Positions 5,226-11,889 are shown, counted from the stretch's first letter. The stretch is DNA of 11,889 nucleotides from Clostridiales bacterium (GCA_019420945.1 JAHZGF010000014.1:15994-27882), one strand, 5' to 3'. Notes: generated from the letters alone by a model not told the origin. A program made the numbers and translations.

Positions 5226-6323
5226 TTATTTCAGCGTGTCGCTGTTGTTCAGAACCAGGGAGCTGTAGAGAAACAGTACATCGCAGTTTTCAAAATCAAT
5301 GAACTGCCCGAGGTAGTCCGGCTGGATGTAGCGAATATCCACCAGAGTGATCCTGGAGTATCCGCTGAGCAGCAAAGGCGCAATGCTGGAGCCAAAAGAG
5401 TCGCGGAACAACACCAACTCCCGGCCGCTTTGGGCGTAAGGATTTTCCATGGTAATCAGAGACAGAGAACCGGAGAGGAAGATTTCATAGGGGTCCTTTC
5501 CCATGGCACGCTCCATGTCGTACACCGTTCCGGTTCGGTTGTTCTGGTAATCATACACCGTGCAGTCCCGGATGGCATCGTTGATGAGATAGTGGATGGA
5601 CTCGGGGGCCAAGGGGAGGGCCGATTGTCCGCAGTAAACGCCGTAGAAGTCCCGCTCCAACACGGACTCTTCGTAATTTTGAGTCAAGGTGACCCCCATG
5701 GCCTGGGCCAGCCGCTCCGCCACATCGGTGATCCGCTCCTGCCGCCAATGGGTGTCGGTCCTGTAATAGTCGTCCCGCTCCAACAGGTCTGAGATGGAGA
5801 TATAGTCGGCAAAGCCAACCTTCTGTGCCATCAGGGACTCCAATTGCGCATAATCCATGGAGAGGTGCCCGCTCTCCCGGGCCAGAAAGCAGTTCTTGTC
5901 CGGGATTACGGAGAGGAACACCCGATTGCTGCCGTTCAGGTATTTGTCATAGAGGTACTGGAAGCGGCCTGCCGCCCGGTCCAGGGAGGACTCGTTCAGG
6001 GGGTATTCCACCGCGGCGGCGAAGCCGTCGGAAACATAGATCCCATTGTTGTCCTGCCGGTGGAACAGGCCGGTGGCGGACAGGGCTTTCAGTGTACGGA
6101 ACTGGTCCCGGAAGGGAAAATGATCCTGGGTGTAGGTTTCAAAGCCGGACATGAACCGCCCGCTCAGTACGGTATCCAAGGTGAACGCCGGCATGGCGGC
6201 CAGTTTCCTCCGCTCACTGTCCGAAGTGGCTTCCTTGGGGAGAAACAAACAGGCCAGAAAGGCCACGGCCAGAAGCAGCCCAAACAGGATACAGACCGTC
6301 AGGTTTTTCTTTTTGCTATCCAT
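5226..6323 (-). CDS. DHHW / AlgJ-AlgX-like SGNH protein, O-acyltransfer partner
   Basis: A 365-residue membrane-anchored protein with one N-terminal helix (about 8-28) and an extracytoplasmic domain of the DHHW/AlgJ-AlgX type. Likely catalytic residues are D190 and H192 in YYRTDTHWR and S309 in LFRDSFGSS, matching the D-x-H plus Ser arrangement of SGNH acyltransferases. In alginate and cell-wall acetylation systems such proteins receive an acyl group from an MBOAT partner and place it on the extracellular polymer. The ATG at 6323 follows AGGAGG by 5 nt. The gene sits 12 nt behind the MBOAT gene and ends at the operon terminator, so the two are surely co-expressed. The acceptor polymer is unknown. 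Confidence 0.9.
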   Translation of the reverse strand: MDSKKKNLTVCILFGLLLAVAFLACLFLPKEATSDSERRKLAAMPAFTLDTVLSGRFMSGFETYTQDHFPFRDQFRTLKALSATGLFHRQDNNGIYVSDGFAAAVEYPLNESSLDRAAGRFQYLYDKYLNGSNRVFLSVIPDKNCFLARESGHLSMDYAQLESLMAQKVGFADYISISDLLERDDYYRTDTHWRQERITDVAERLAQAMGVTLTQNYEESVLERDFYGVYCGQSALPLAPESIHYLINDAIRDCTVYDYQNNRTGTVYDMERAMGKDPYEIFLSGSLSLITMENPYAQSGRELVLFRDSFGSSIAPLLLSGYSRITLVDIRYIQPDYLGQFIDFENCDVLFLYSSLVLNNSDTLK

Positions 6324-6335
6324 GGTATCCTCCTA

Positions 6336-7733
6336 TCAAAACCGGAAGTATAGGAATGGGTTAAAGGAGCCGTCCACCAGATAGCCGGTCATGACCAGCA
6401 GCAGTACAAACAGTGTAAAGGGTTCCAGTGCGTTGAGGACCTTACCGGCGGTGGGGTACTGGGAGAGGCGGACAAGCCCATTCCGGAGGAGGGGGGTGGC
6501 TCCCAAAACGGCCAGAATCAGCACCAGAGCGAAGCTGCGCAGACAGTAGACCGCCTCTGCAGAAACCAGCGGGATACCGCCGGCACCGAACAGACCGCCA
6601 ATGTCGGAGAGGGCCTGCCCCATATTCTCCGCGTTGAAGATCACAAAGCTGATCACGACGAAGAATACTACATAGAGATGGGCGAGCGGGCGGCATTTCG
6701 AGAGAGGTTTCAGCAGCCACAGCTTCTCCATGATCAGAAGAACGGCGAACATCAGTCCCCAGACAACGAAGTTCCAGGCTGCCCCGTGCCAGAAGCCGGT
6801 CAGCATCCACACCACCAGAATATTCAGCAGTTGGCGGGCCCTTCCGACGCGGTTGCCGCCCAGCGGGATATACACATAATCCCGGAACCAGGTGCCCAGC
6901 GATATGTGCCAGCGTCGCCAGAACTCTGTGATGCTGGCGGAAATATAGGGATAGTTAAAGTTTTCAAGGAAGTGGAAGCCAAATACTTTGCCTAGGCCGA
7001 TGGCCATATCGCTGTATCCGGAGAAGTCGAAATAAATGTGCAGGGCAAATGCGACGGCGTATAGCCAGTAAAAGAGCACGGACTTCTCATCGGACGCCCG
7101 GAACACGCTGCACAGCTCTCCCAGTTGGTTGGCGATCAGGATCTTTTTCCCCAATCCAATGAGAAAGCGCCGCACCCCCTCGGCAGCCAGAGCGGTGGAG
7201 TGGGAACGGTGTTCCAACTGCTGTGCAATGTCGGAATAGCGGACGATAGGCCCTGCAATGAGTTGGGGAAACATAGCCACATAGGCTGCCAGGTGGATCA
7301 GATTTTTCTGAGCTGGCTCGCCCCGGTATACATCCACCGTATAGCTGATGATCTGGAAGGTGTAGAAGCTGATGCCAATGGGCAGGGCGATGCGCAGCAG
7401 GGGAACCCCCAGTCCGGTGGCCGCGTTGAAGTTTTCCAGGAAGAAGTCTGCGTATTTGAAGTACAGGAGAAAGGACAGGCTGACCGCCACGGAGAGCCCG
7501 CAGACCAGTTTGGCCCCTTTTTGGCCCCGGTACCGCTCCTGCAAGAGGCCGAAGCCATAGCCGGACAGGATGGAGGCCAGCATAAGAAGGACGTATTTAG
7601 GCTCGCCCCAGGCATAGAAGATCAGGCTGGCCAGCAGGAGCACTGCATTTCGGAAGCGGGCCGGAGTGAGAAAGTATACGGCCAGAACCAGCGGGAGAAA
7701 GTAGTATAGAAATGGGATGCTGGAAAAAAGCAT
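6336..7733 (-). CDS. MBOAT family membrane O-acyltransferase (AlgI/DltB-like)
   Basis: A 465-residue polytopic membrane protein with hydrophobic segments throughout. It carries the AlgI/DltB-type signatures: FWRRWHISLGTWFRDYVYIP (271-290, H276) and the catalytic TGFWHGAAWN (312-321, invariant H316), plus SYTVDVYRGE at about 130-139. Members move an acyl group, usually acetyl, from a cytoplasmic donor across the membrane to a partner enzyme. Start ATG at 7733 with AAGGAAGG about 6 nt upstream. Length is normal for AlgI. The neighbour downstream is its SGNH partner; upstream, across 93 nt with a GC-rich hairpin, is a lipoprotein that may be a third component. No polymer biosynthesis gene is visible in the window. 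Confidence 0.95.
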   Translation of the reverse strand: MLFSSIPFLYYFLPLVLAVYFLTPARFRNAVLLLASLIFYAWGEPKYVLLMLASILSGYGFGLLQERYRGQKGAKLVCGLSVAVSLSFLLYFKYADFFLENFNAATGLGVPLLRIALPIGISFYTFQIISYTVDVYRGEPAQKNLIHLAAYVAMFPQLIAGPIVRYSDIAQQLEHRSHSTALAAEGVRRFLIGLGKKILIANQLGELCSVFRASDEKSVLFYWLYAVAFALHIYFDFSGYSDMAIGLGKVFGFHFLENFNYPYISASITEFWRRWHISLGTWFRDYVYIPLGGNRVGRARQLLNILVVWMLTGFWHGAAWNFVVWGLMFAVLLIMEKLWLLKPLSKCRPLAHLYVVFFVVISFVIFNAENMGQALSDIGGLFGAGGIPLVSAEAVYCLRSFALVLILAVLGATPLLRNGLVRLSQYPTAGKVLNALEPFTLFVLLLVMTGYLVDGSFNPFLYFRF

Positions 7734-7759
7734 AGAAAACCTTCCTTAACAGCAACGTA

Positions 7760-7791
7760 CGGGGCGGCTCCCTGGCGAAGAGGCCGCCCCG
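7760..7791. repeat. GC-rich hairpin between lipoprotein and MBOAT genes
   Basis: CGGGGCGGC (7760-7768) pairs perfectly with GCCGCCCCG (7783-7791), 14-nt loop. There is no T tract on the minus strand, so it is not a standard terminator. It may stabilise the upstream mRNA or give partial termination, separating regulatory from enzymatic genes. Confidence 0.6.
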
Positions 7792-7826
7792 CAACGCTAT
7801 ATAATGTTATATTGAACTGGCGGTTC

Positions 7827-8420
7827 TCAGCCCTCTACCACCGGGGTGTCAATGATTGCCTCGGCTCCGTCCAGGGCAGAGAGCGCGTTATCCTTGAAGG
7901 TTTCCACCAAATCATCCGCGCCATACGCGGCAATGACATACTGGCCGTCCACGTTGATTACGACTAAGGTATCCGGCATACCGCAGATCCACTGCTTCGC
8001 CAGGATTCCCTCCTTGAGGGCGTCGGCGAACTCGTCGGCACTCACATCGCCGGTCAGGTGATAGGCCGCGCCGGTAAAGGTGTTGGCATTCATCATGTGG
8101 ATCATAGATGCCGCGTCATCAATGTGGGTGGTCTCGCTCTCCGGAAGGCTCAAGGTGGAGGTCAGCTCCTCGGTCTTGGATACGTCAAAGGCGCCTGGGG
8201 CATCTGTGGTCATGTGCTCCGAATCGCCGCCGCCGATGGGGAACTTTTGATCCTCTGAATACACCCCATAGACCGTCTCCAGAACCTCCACCGCACTGGA
8301 GTAGGAAGAGGTGGAGCCGTCTCCGCTTCCGCCGTGATTGCTGCTGCCATTGTTGCCGCTGCATCCCACCAGGGAGATCGCCATTGCCGCACCGAGAATA
8401 AAAGTGATCATCTTTTTCAT
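7827..8420 (-). CDS. DUF4358-like lipoprotein
   Basis: A 197-residue secreted lipoprotein. From the ATG at 8420 it has a typical lipoprotein signal: MKKM, a hydrophobic stretch, and LVGC with the lipidated Cys at position 20. A Gly/Ser-rich tether (about 21-45) and a folded domain follow, with the ILAKQWICGMPDTLVVINVDGQYVIAAYG region resembling DUF4358 proteins. The ATG at 8420 is preferred to the in-frame ATG at 8444 because it gives the canonical signal peptide; AGGAG lies about 10 nt upstream. It follows the anti-sigma-like gene by 24 nt. DUF4358 function is not established; the position before an MBOAT/SGNH pair suggests an accessory factor or envelope sensor. The domain call is from memory of the family and moderately sure. 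Confidence 0.85.
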   Translation of the reverse strand: MKKMITFILGAAMAISLVGCSGNNGSSNHGGSGDGSTSSYSSAVEVLETVYGVYSEDQKFPIGGGDSEHMTTDAPGAFDVSKTEELTSTLSLPESETTHIDDAASMIHMMNANTFTGAAYHLTGDVSADEFADALKEGILAKQWICGMPDTLVVINVDGQYVIAAYGADDLVETFKDNALSALDGAEAIIDTPVVEG

Positions 8421-8444
8421 AATACATGGTCTCCTGTTCTGCAT

Positions 8445-9014
8445 TTATTTGGGTGACTGATTTTGCTGAAGGTCATACCCTCCATCGTCACGCATGGAGA
8501 GTACATAGGTAAGCTGTTTGCCATTGGTTTTCAAGGTCAGGGAAAACATGGTGTCCTCTGTGCCGGAGAGGTCCCAGTAGAGCAGAACGTCTTCGGAGAT
8601 CTCTGCTTCGGTGCCGTCTCCGAGGAGTTCGCCCTCCGGATCAAACAGGCTGAATTCACCGCCGGAAACAGATACCCGGGTCGTTTCGCCGGTTTCCAGC
8701 GCCAGAGGAATTCCGCCGGAGACTTCCCGAAGTCCAGATGTCATTTGAGGATGGTCCGCCGGAATGGAGACCGGTTCCGCCCCAATGGGTACGCCCTGAT
8801 ACAAGAGGGCGGTTTCCCCCCGCACAGCAAAGGGAGGGAGAGCGGCAATAAACAGGACGGCTGCGCAGGCGGCAGCGGCCAGAGATCCAAACGAAATCCA
8901 TTTCGTTCTGGTGCGTGTCGGCTCCGGCTTTTGTTCCAGGCGCATGACCTGCTCCCGGAGCTCCTCCGGCGCTTTGATCCTGCGGTATGCCTCTACATCT
9001 TTTTGATCAAACAT
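8445..9014 (-). CDS. anti-sigma factor-like single-pass membrane protein
   Basis: About 189 residues. The N-terminal cytoplasmic part (DVEAYRRIKAPEELREQVMRL) resembles the sigma-binding helix seen in clostridial anti-sigma factors. One membrane helix follows (about residues 43-64), then an extracytoplasmic domain of about 125 residues rich in beta-like sequence that I do not recognise. No zinc-binding HxxxCxxC motif is present, so it is not a ZAS-type factor. Two starts exist: the ATG at 9020 overlaps the sigma stop (ATGA) but touches the GGAGGA site (9021-9026), whereas the ATG at 9014 lies 6 nt from it and is preferred. Overlap with the sigma gene implies translational coupling and fixed stoichiometry. 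Likely role: hold the sigma factor at the membrane until an envelope signal arrives. Confidence 0.82.
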   Translation of the reverse strand: MFDQKDVEAYRRIKAPEELREQVMRLEQKPEPTRTRTKWISFGSLAAAACAAVLFIAALPPFAVRGETALLYQGVPIGAEPVSIPADHPQMTSGLREVSGGIPLALETGETTRVSVSGGEFSLFDPEGELLGDGTEAEISEDVLLYWDLSGTEDTMFSLTLKTNGKQLTYVLSMRDDGGYDLQQNQSPK

Positions 9015-9016
9015 AT

Positions 9017-9499
9017 TCATTCCTCCGTTCCAAGGAGTGCTTTGATTGCCTGCCGGCCGCGGGTCAGACGCATTTTGACTGCGGAAACCGAGATGCGCAG
9101 GCAGCGTGCGGTTTCTTCCACTGAAAACCCTTCCAGATAGTGGAGCACCACCACCTCATGCAGCTTGTCCGGCAGGCTCCGAACGGCGGCCAGAAGTTCG
9201 GATGTTTCTGAATCCTCCGGCGAGGCGATGTGTTCCGCATCTTCTAAAGGGGTATACCTGCGTACCGCGTTGCGGCGCTGGAGATCCCGGCATTTATTGA
9301 TTGTAACGCGCAGCATCCATGCCCGTTGGTGGGACGTATCCTGGAACGTAGGCCGCTTCGCCAGATAGACCGCAAACACATCGTGGACGACATCCTGAGC
9401 GTCTTCTGAATGGCTCACATAGGTCAGTGCTGTCCGGAACAGCAGATCGGAATATGTTTCGTATAGCGCCGTTAAATCAACCGTTTCTCCATGACGCAA
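9017..9499 (-). CDS. ECF-type RNA polymerase sigma factor
   Basis: A sigma-70 family ECF factor of 160 residues from the proposed start. Region 2 is LTALYETYSDLLFRTALTYVSHSEDAQDVVHDVFAVYL and region 4 is LPDKLHEVVVLHYLEGFSVEETARCLRISVSAVKMRLTRGR, a clear helix-turn-helix. The start is unusual: in frame, a TTG at 9499-9497 lies 7 nt after a perfect AGGAGGT (9507-9513), while the frame upstream only offers a GTG at 9559 without a proper site. The nearby ATG (9494) is out of frame. The gene heads an operon with its anti-sigma (4-nt overlap with the alternative start), a lipoprotein and an acyltransferase pair, so it probably controls envelope O-acylation and possibly itself. Confidence 0.93.
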   Translation of the reverse strand: MRHGETVDLTALYETYSDLLFRTALTYVSHSEDAQDVVHDVFAVYLAKRPTFQDTSHQRAWMLRVTINKCRDLQRRNAVRRYTPLEDAEHIASPEDSETSELLAAVRSLPDKLHEVVVLHYLEGFSVEETARCLRISVSAVKMRLTRGRQAIKALLGTEE

Positions 9500-9582
9500 T
9501 GTTCTTACCTCCTGTTCTATACACGCATGGCCTGGCCGCCAGGTCACATTTCCCTCCACATTTTTTGAGAAAGTTATTAAAT

Positions 9583-9591
9583 ATTATACCA
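9583..9591 (-). promoter_or_regulatory. extended -10 promoter for the sigma operon
   Basis: On the minus strand TGGTATAAT (9591-9583) is a perfect extended -10 element about 85 nt before the sigma start. No TTGACA-like -35 is visible at 17 nt. A GGAAC just upstream of it recalls an ECF -35 box, but no matching -10 follows. Confidence 0.5.
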
Positions 9592-9658
9592 CGTTCCTTG
9601 TGGGCGCGATAGAGCGCGAATATTAGAAACAAAGCAGCTGCTGAAAACTTTTTAGCTG

Positions 9659-9720
9659 GATTTGCGTCTATAATGTGGAGACGCCGCAAATCTGTGCTGG
9701 ACGATAGCTGACAGATTTGC
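9659..9720 (+). promoter_or_regulatory. nested inverted repeats over the DUF4300 promoter
   Basis: TATAAT at 9669-9674 is the likely -10 for the DUF4300 gene; its -35 is poor. It sits inside the loop of an inverted repeat GATTTGCG (9659-9666)/CGCAAATC (9685-9692), with GCGTCT/AGACGC nested within. The right arm is reused: GCAAATCTGT (9686-9695) pairs with ACAGATTTGC (9711-9720). The middle copy can therefore pair either way, suggesting an operator or a leader with exclusive hairpins. Confidence 0.5.
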
Positions 9721-9790
9721 TCCGGAACATATATGCTCTGTTAGATACATCTCAAATTCACAGGCAATTATGAAAGGAACTCAGATTGAT

Positions 9791-10681
9791 ATGAAGAAAA
9801 AACGATTCGCTACAATTGTGGCAGCACTCTTGGTAATTTCTCTGGCTAGCTGTAGTACACCTGCTGGGAGCTTACCCTCCGCGCCTGACGGTTCCCATGT
9901 GCCGGAAAAAACACAGGCCCTCTATTCCAATTTGACGGATGACAGCTCCAGGAGGGAGGTCGTGGATGCGCTTCAGGCCCACGGCGTATCTCAGGAGCAG
10001 ACCGATACCCTGCTGGCCTGGGCAGACGACTTTAACGCCCGGGTGACCACGCCCACCCTCACGGAGGGCTTTACCGCCATGGAGGGTGACTTTGTTGACT
10101 ACAGCTCACTTTTGTTTGACATTAAGGAACTGCCAGACGGCACATTTTTTATGGAGGCCAATTGCCGCCTGACCGCGTTCCTGTTGATGCGGGATCAGCT
10201 CCAGACCTGTGGGACTGCGGATGAGAGTGATACCTATCTAATGTTTGACATTGAGGCCATTGACACGCAGAAGGAATACCAGCTCAGTTCAGAAGCACGG
10301 GCCGATTTCATTACTCTGTTCAATGCCGTACCTCTGGAGGGGGCGGCGAACCAGGAGGAACACCTTGCCCGCATTGAGGAAGCGTGGTCGGAGCGTGGCA
10401 TACAGGTGGACAGCGCCAAGGGAATGTCCCTGATCGAGGTATATCTGCATTCCCCACTTGACGGGGTCCGCTTTGTAGGACATACCGGCGTATTGATGGA
10501 GACGGAGGACGGACTGCTGTTTGTGGAGAAGTATGGCCCGGCTGGTCCCTTCCAGGCGACCAAATTTGAGAGCCGGAACGCATTGGAGCACTATCTTCTG
10601 GCCCGTCCGGACCTATATGGAGACGAGACGGAGCTGCCGCCTATTGTGCTGGAAAATGGGAAGATGATGGAGATATCCTGA
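9791..10681 (+). CDS. DUF4300 family lipoprotein
   Basis: A secreted lipoprotein of 296 residues. From the ATG at 9791 the signal peptide is MKKKRFATIVAALLVISLASC, lipid-modified Cys at position 21. An in-frame ATG at 9770 would add seven residues; it has no good ribosome binding site, while AAAGGA lies 12 nt before 9791, so the second start is preferred though spacing is long. Domain landmarks of DUF4300 are visible: ALYSNLTD near the N-terminus, EANCRLTAFLLMRDQ in the middle, and SLIEVYLHS...VRFVGHTGVL...FVEKYGPAGPFQATKF in the C-terminal half. The conserved Cys of NCR and His of GHTG suggest a papain/NlpC-like active site, but this is inference; no function is established for the family. 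Strong terminator follows. Divergent from the sigma operon. Confidence 0.9.
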   Translation: MKKKRFATIVAALLVISLASCSTPAGSLPSAPDGSHVPEKTQALYSNLTDDSSRREVVDALQAHGVSQEQTDTLLAWADDFNARVTTPTLTEGFTAMEGDFVDYSSLLFDIKELPDGTFFMEANCRLTAFLLMRDQLQTCGTADESDTYLMFDIEAIDTQKEYQLSSEARADFITLFNAVPLEGAANQEEHLARIEEAWSERGIQVDSAKGMSLIEVYLHSPLDGVRFVGHTGVLMETEDGLLFVEKYGPAGPFQATKFESRNALEHYLLARPDLYGDETELPPIVLENGKMMEIS

Positions 10682-10713
10682 CCGGGGTACGGGTATCCGC
10701 AGTAGACACGGCC

Positions 10714-10748
10714 AAAAATGTCCGATGGGAGACCCACCGGACATTTTT
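10714..10748 (+). terminator. intrinsic terminator after the DUF4300 gene
   Basis: AAAAATGTCCG (10714-10724) pairs with CGGACATTTTT (10738-10748), with an inner TGGG-AGA-CCCA. It ends in T5 and lies 32 nt after the stop. The stem begins with A5, so it could work in both directions. Confidence 0.88.
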
Positions 10749-10948
10749 CATATTCGTTTATTTTAGCCGCATTTTTGAGTACGGCGCGTTCCTGTACCTC
10801 ACCTTAGCCAGTACACTGTCAGCAGTGAGGAGATGTAGCCAGGTTAGAGCCTTAATTTTTGCAAAAATATGTCGATATGATACATGAAACCATTAAGAGC
10901 AGAGGGAAACTGAAATACTACTGTAGACAGAGAAAGGGCGTGGTATAG
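10749..10948 (+). other. intergenic region upstream of the MotA-like gene
   Basis: No gene. It holds CCTCAC (10797-10802)/GTGAGG (10825-10830) enclosing CACTG-TCAG-CAGTG, two copies of TAGCCAG flanking it, and a perfect 12-bp palindrome TTTTTGCAAAAA (10856-10867). A weak promoter is possible (TTGCAA, then TACATG 16 nt later). The ribosome binding site AAAGGG is about 10 nt before the GTG start. Confidence 0.45.
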
Positions 10949-11491
10949 GTGCGATATCTGGTTTATCTCTTTGGATGCGCTCTGTTGGTCGGAGGTGGGG
11001 CAGTCTGTTCAGTTACACCGGCCGGAATCAGACTGGATGTTGCAAACTTGCTGTCGCTTCTGGATTATACAACGCTGGCGTTCCTGCTAATCGCGTGCGT
11101 ACTGGTTCTTCTGGGGAACAACTCTTTCCGCGCTTTTGGTTGGGCAATCCGGGCTATGTTTCAAGAGAAAAAACCTTCTGCCGCCCGTGCGCTGGAGAGT
11201 TATCTGGCCTATCGGCAGGTGGCTATAGGATCTTTACTGGCCGGAGGTGCTGGCTCACTGCTTAGTCTGATTAAAATGATGCACAGCCTGGGTGGCGGTA
11301 ATCTGGAGGAATTAGGGATTGCCCTAAATGTAGCATGCCTGTCTCTCGGATATGCCATCTTTTTGAATCTGCTATTACTTCCGGTAGGGTTTCTGTTGCG
11401 AAAGACGTTGGGAGAGATAGAACAGGCGGATAAGGTAGACCAAGCTGCGGGAACTATTTCGGTGCGGCGAAAGCGCCGTAGAGCAGGGTGA
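10949..11491 (+). CDS. small MotA/TolQ/ExbB-like membrane protein
   Basis: A 180-residue membrane protein starting at GTG (10949). Four hydrophobic segments are visible, at about residues 3-22, 38-56, 92-110 and 123-150, arranged two, loop, two. The first pair followed by AFGWAIRAMFQEKK resembles the N-terminus of MotA (membrane pair, then a basic amphipathic helix). The second pair, GIALNVACLSLGYAIFLNLLLLPVGFLLRKTLGEIEQ, resembles the MotA/TolQ segment that lines a proton-driven channel. The cytoplasmic loop between pairs is only about 35 residues, much shorter than in MotA, and the C-terminus is a short basic tail (RRKRRRAG). No MotB/ExbD partner is in the window. Similarity is by pattern only; an unrelated small membrane protein is possible. 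Confidence 0.7.
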   Translation: MRYLVYLFGCALLVGGGAVCSVTPAGIRLDVANLLSLLDYTTLAFLLIACVLVLLGNNSFRAFGWAIRAMFQEKKPSAARALESYLAYRQVAIGSLLAGGAGSLLSLIKMMHSLGGGNLEELGIALNVACLSLGYAIFLNLLLLPVGFLLRKTLGEIEQADKVDQAAGTISVRRKRRRAG

Positions 11492-11889
11492 TTGGTCGGG
11501 GTGAATTAGGGCATCTGTTTACCTGCCGGGCTGAACTATATAGGAAGATAGATATTTTTCTCTGACAGGAGAAAACACATAGGCCGCAGCTTCTGCGCTT
11601 GGTGTAAAAAAGAGAACTGCACTTCCGTACGCCGCCCTTTCGGGCTGGCGGTTCGGAAGTGCAGTTCCAGTTCTGTCGCCTGATAACCGAAGCCGACATA
11701 CTGCTCTGTCATGCTATTTCAGATGAAGAAAGCCCCGGATACATACCTGTTCTGATCTACCCTTATCTAATCGAGAAATCCATCATACCATGCCAAACGC
11801 CATTTGTGACACCGTACGTAAATCAATTGAGGACTGGCTGGGCATTTTGGAAGGTTCCCAGCCAGTCGAGGTTGAGGGGAATGGGGGTA
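11492..11889. other. non-coding right end with several hairpins
   Basis: No supported gene. It contains TTTTCTC/GAGAAAA (11556-11575), the long hairpin at 11614-11667, and a perfect 11-bp stem GACTGGCTGGG (11832-11842)/CCCAGCCAGTC (11857-11867) with flanking TCAA/TTGA pairing. The last has no T tract on either side. A minus-strand frame of 81 codons crosses the long hairpin and the end of the MotA-like gene, and has no family resemblance. Confidence 0.5.
11606..11667 (-). terminator. long hairpin with T tract, probable leftward terminator
   Basis: GAACTGCACTTCCG (11614-11627) pairs perfectly over 14 bp with 11654-11667, and the inner part continues as GCC-GCCC...GGGC-GGC with single-base bulges. 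On the minus strand it is followed by TCTTTTTT (11613-11606). It would stop transcripts arriving from beyond the right edge, and also insulates the MotA-like gene. Confidence 0.55.

Noticed and set aside
5145..5792. 215-codon plus-strand ORF opposite the DHHW gene
   Set aside because: Mirror of a conserved gene, crosses the terminator hairpin, and has no ribosome binding site or family match.
9590..9600. GGAAC as an ECF sigma -35 box giving autoregulation
   Set aside because: No CGTC-like -10 element lies 15-17 nt downstream; the extended -10 TGGTATAAT explains the promoter better.
11454..11699. 81-codon minus-strand ORF
   Set aside because: It runs through a perfect hairpin and overlaps the end of the MotA-like gene, with no recognisable features.

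Overview
The window looks like a chromosomal stretch of a Gram-positive gut Clostridium relative, most plausibly Oscillospiraceae (Flavonifractor/Lawsonibacter-like). This is inferred from strong AGGAGG-type ribosome binding sites, lipoprotein signal peptides, an ECF sigma/anti-sigma pair, and a RepA_N replication gene of the kind carried by clostridial integrative elements. No rRNA or confident canonical tRNA is present, so the placement is indirect.

Left end (1-1860, minus strand): part of a mobile element. It holds a replication initiator (repA-like) with a five-copy, exactly 23-bp-phased iteron array inside its coding sequence, a terminator-like attenuator and a short peptide ORF upstream, a 77-residue hypothetical protein, and the start of a Pro/Ala/Lys-rich repeat protein that leaves the window. 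From 1861 to 2502 there is no convincing gene, only possibly decayed sequence and one inverted repeat that looks like a tRNA acceptor/T-arm minihelix.

Middle (2503-5183): a membrane-anchored phospholipase D/cardiolipin synthase-like gene (minus) with its own promoter and a structured leader of about 200 nt. Facing away from it is a plus-strand DIP1984-family gene with a long structured leader. Directly downstream of that gene is a stretch with D-loop-like, anticodon-arm-like and T-arm-like elements in tRNA order, a candidate tRNA-like RNA.

Right-centre (5184-9600, minus strand): a five-gene operon reading sigma factor, anti-sigma-like membrane protein, DUF4358-type lipoprotein, MBOAT O-acyltransferase and DHHW/AlgJ-like SGNH protein, closed by a strong intrinsic terminator. 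The likely output is envelope-signal-controlled O-acylation (probably acetylation) of an extracellular polymer.

Right end (9601-11889, plus strand): a DUF4300 lipoprotein gene divergent from the sigma operon, with nested inverted repeats over its promoter region and a clear terminator; then a small MotA/TolQ/ExbB-like membrane protein; then about 400 nt of non-coding sequence with two strong hairpins. The best candidates for something undescribed are the sigma-controlled acylation operon, the DIP1984/tRNA-like RNA pair, and the iteron/attenuator arrangement of repA.
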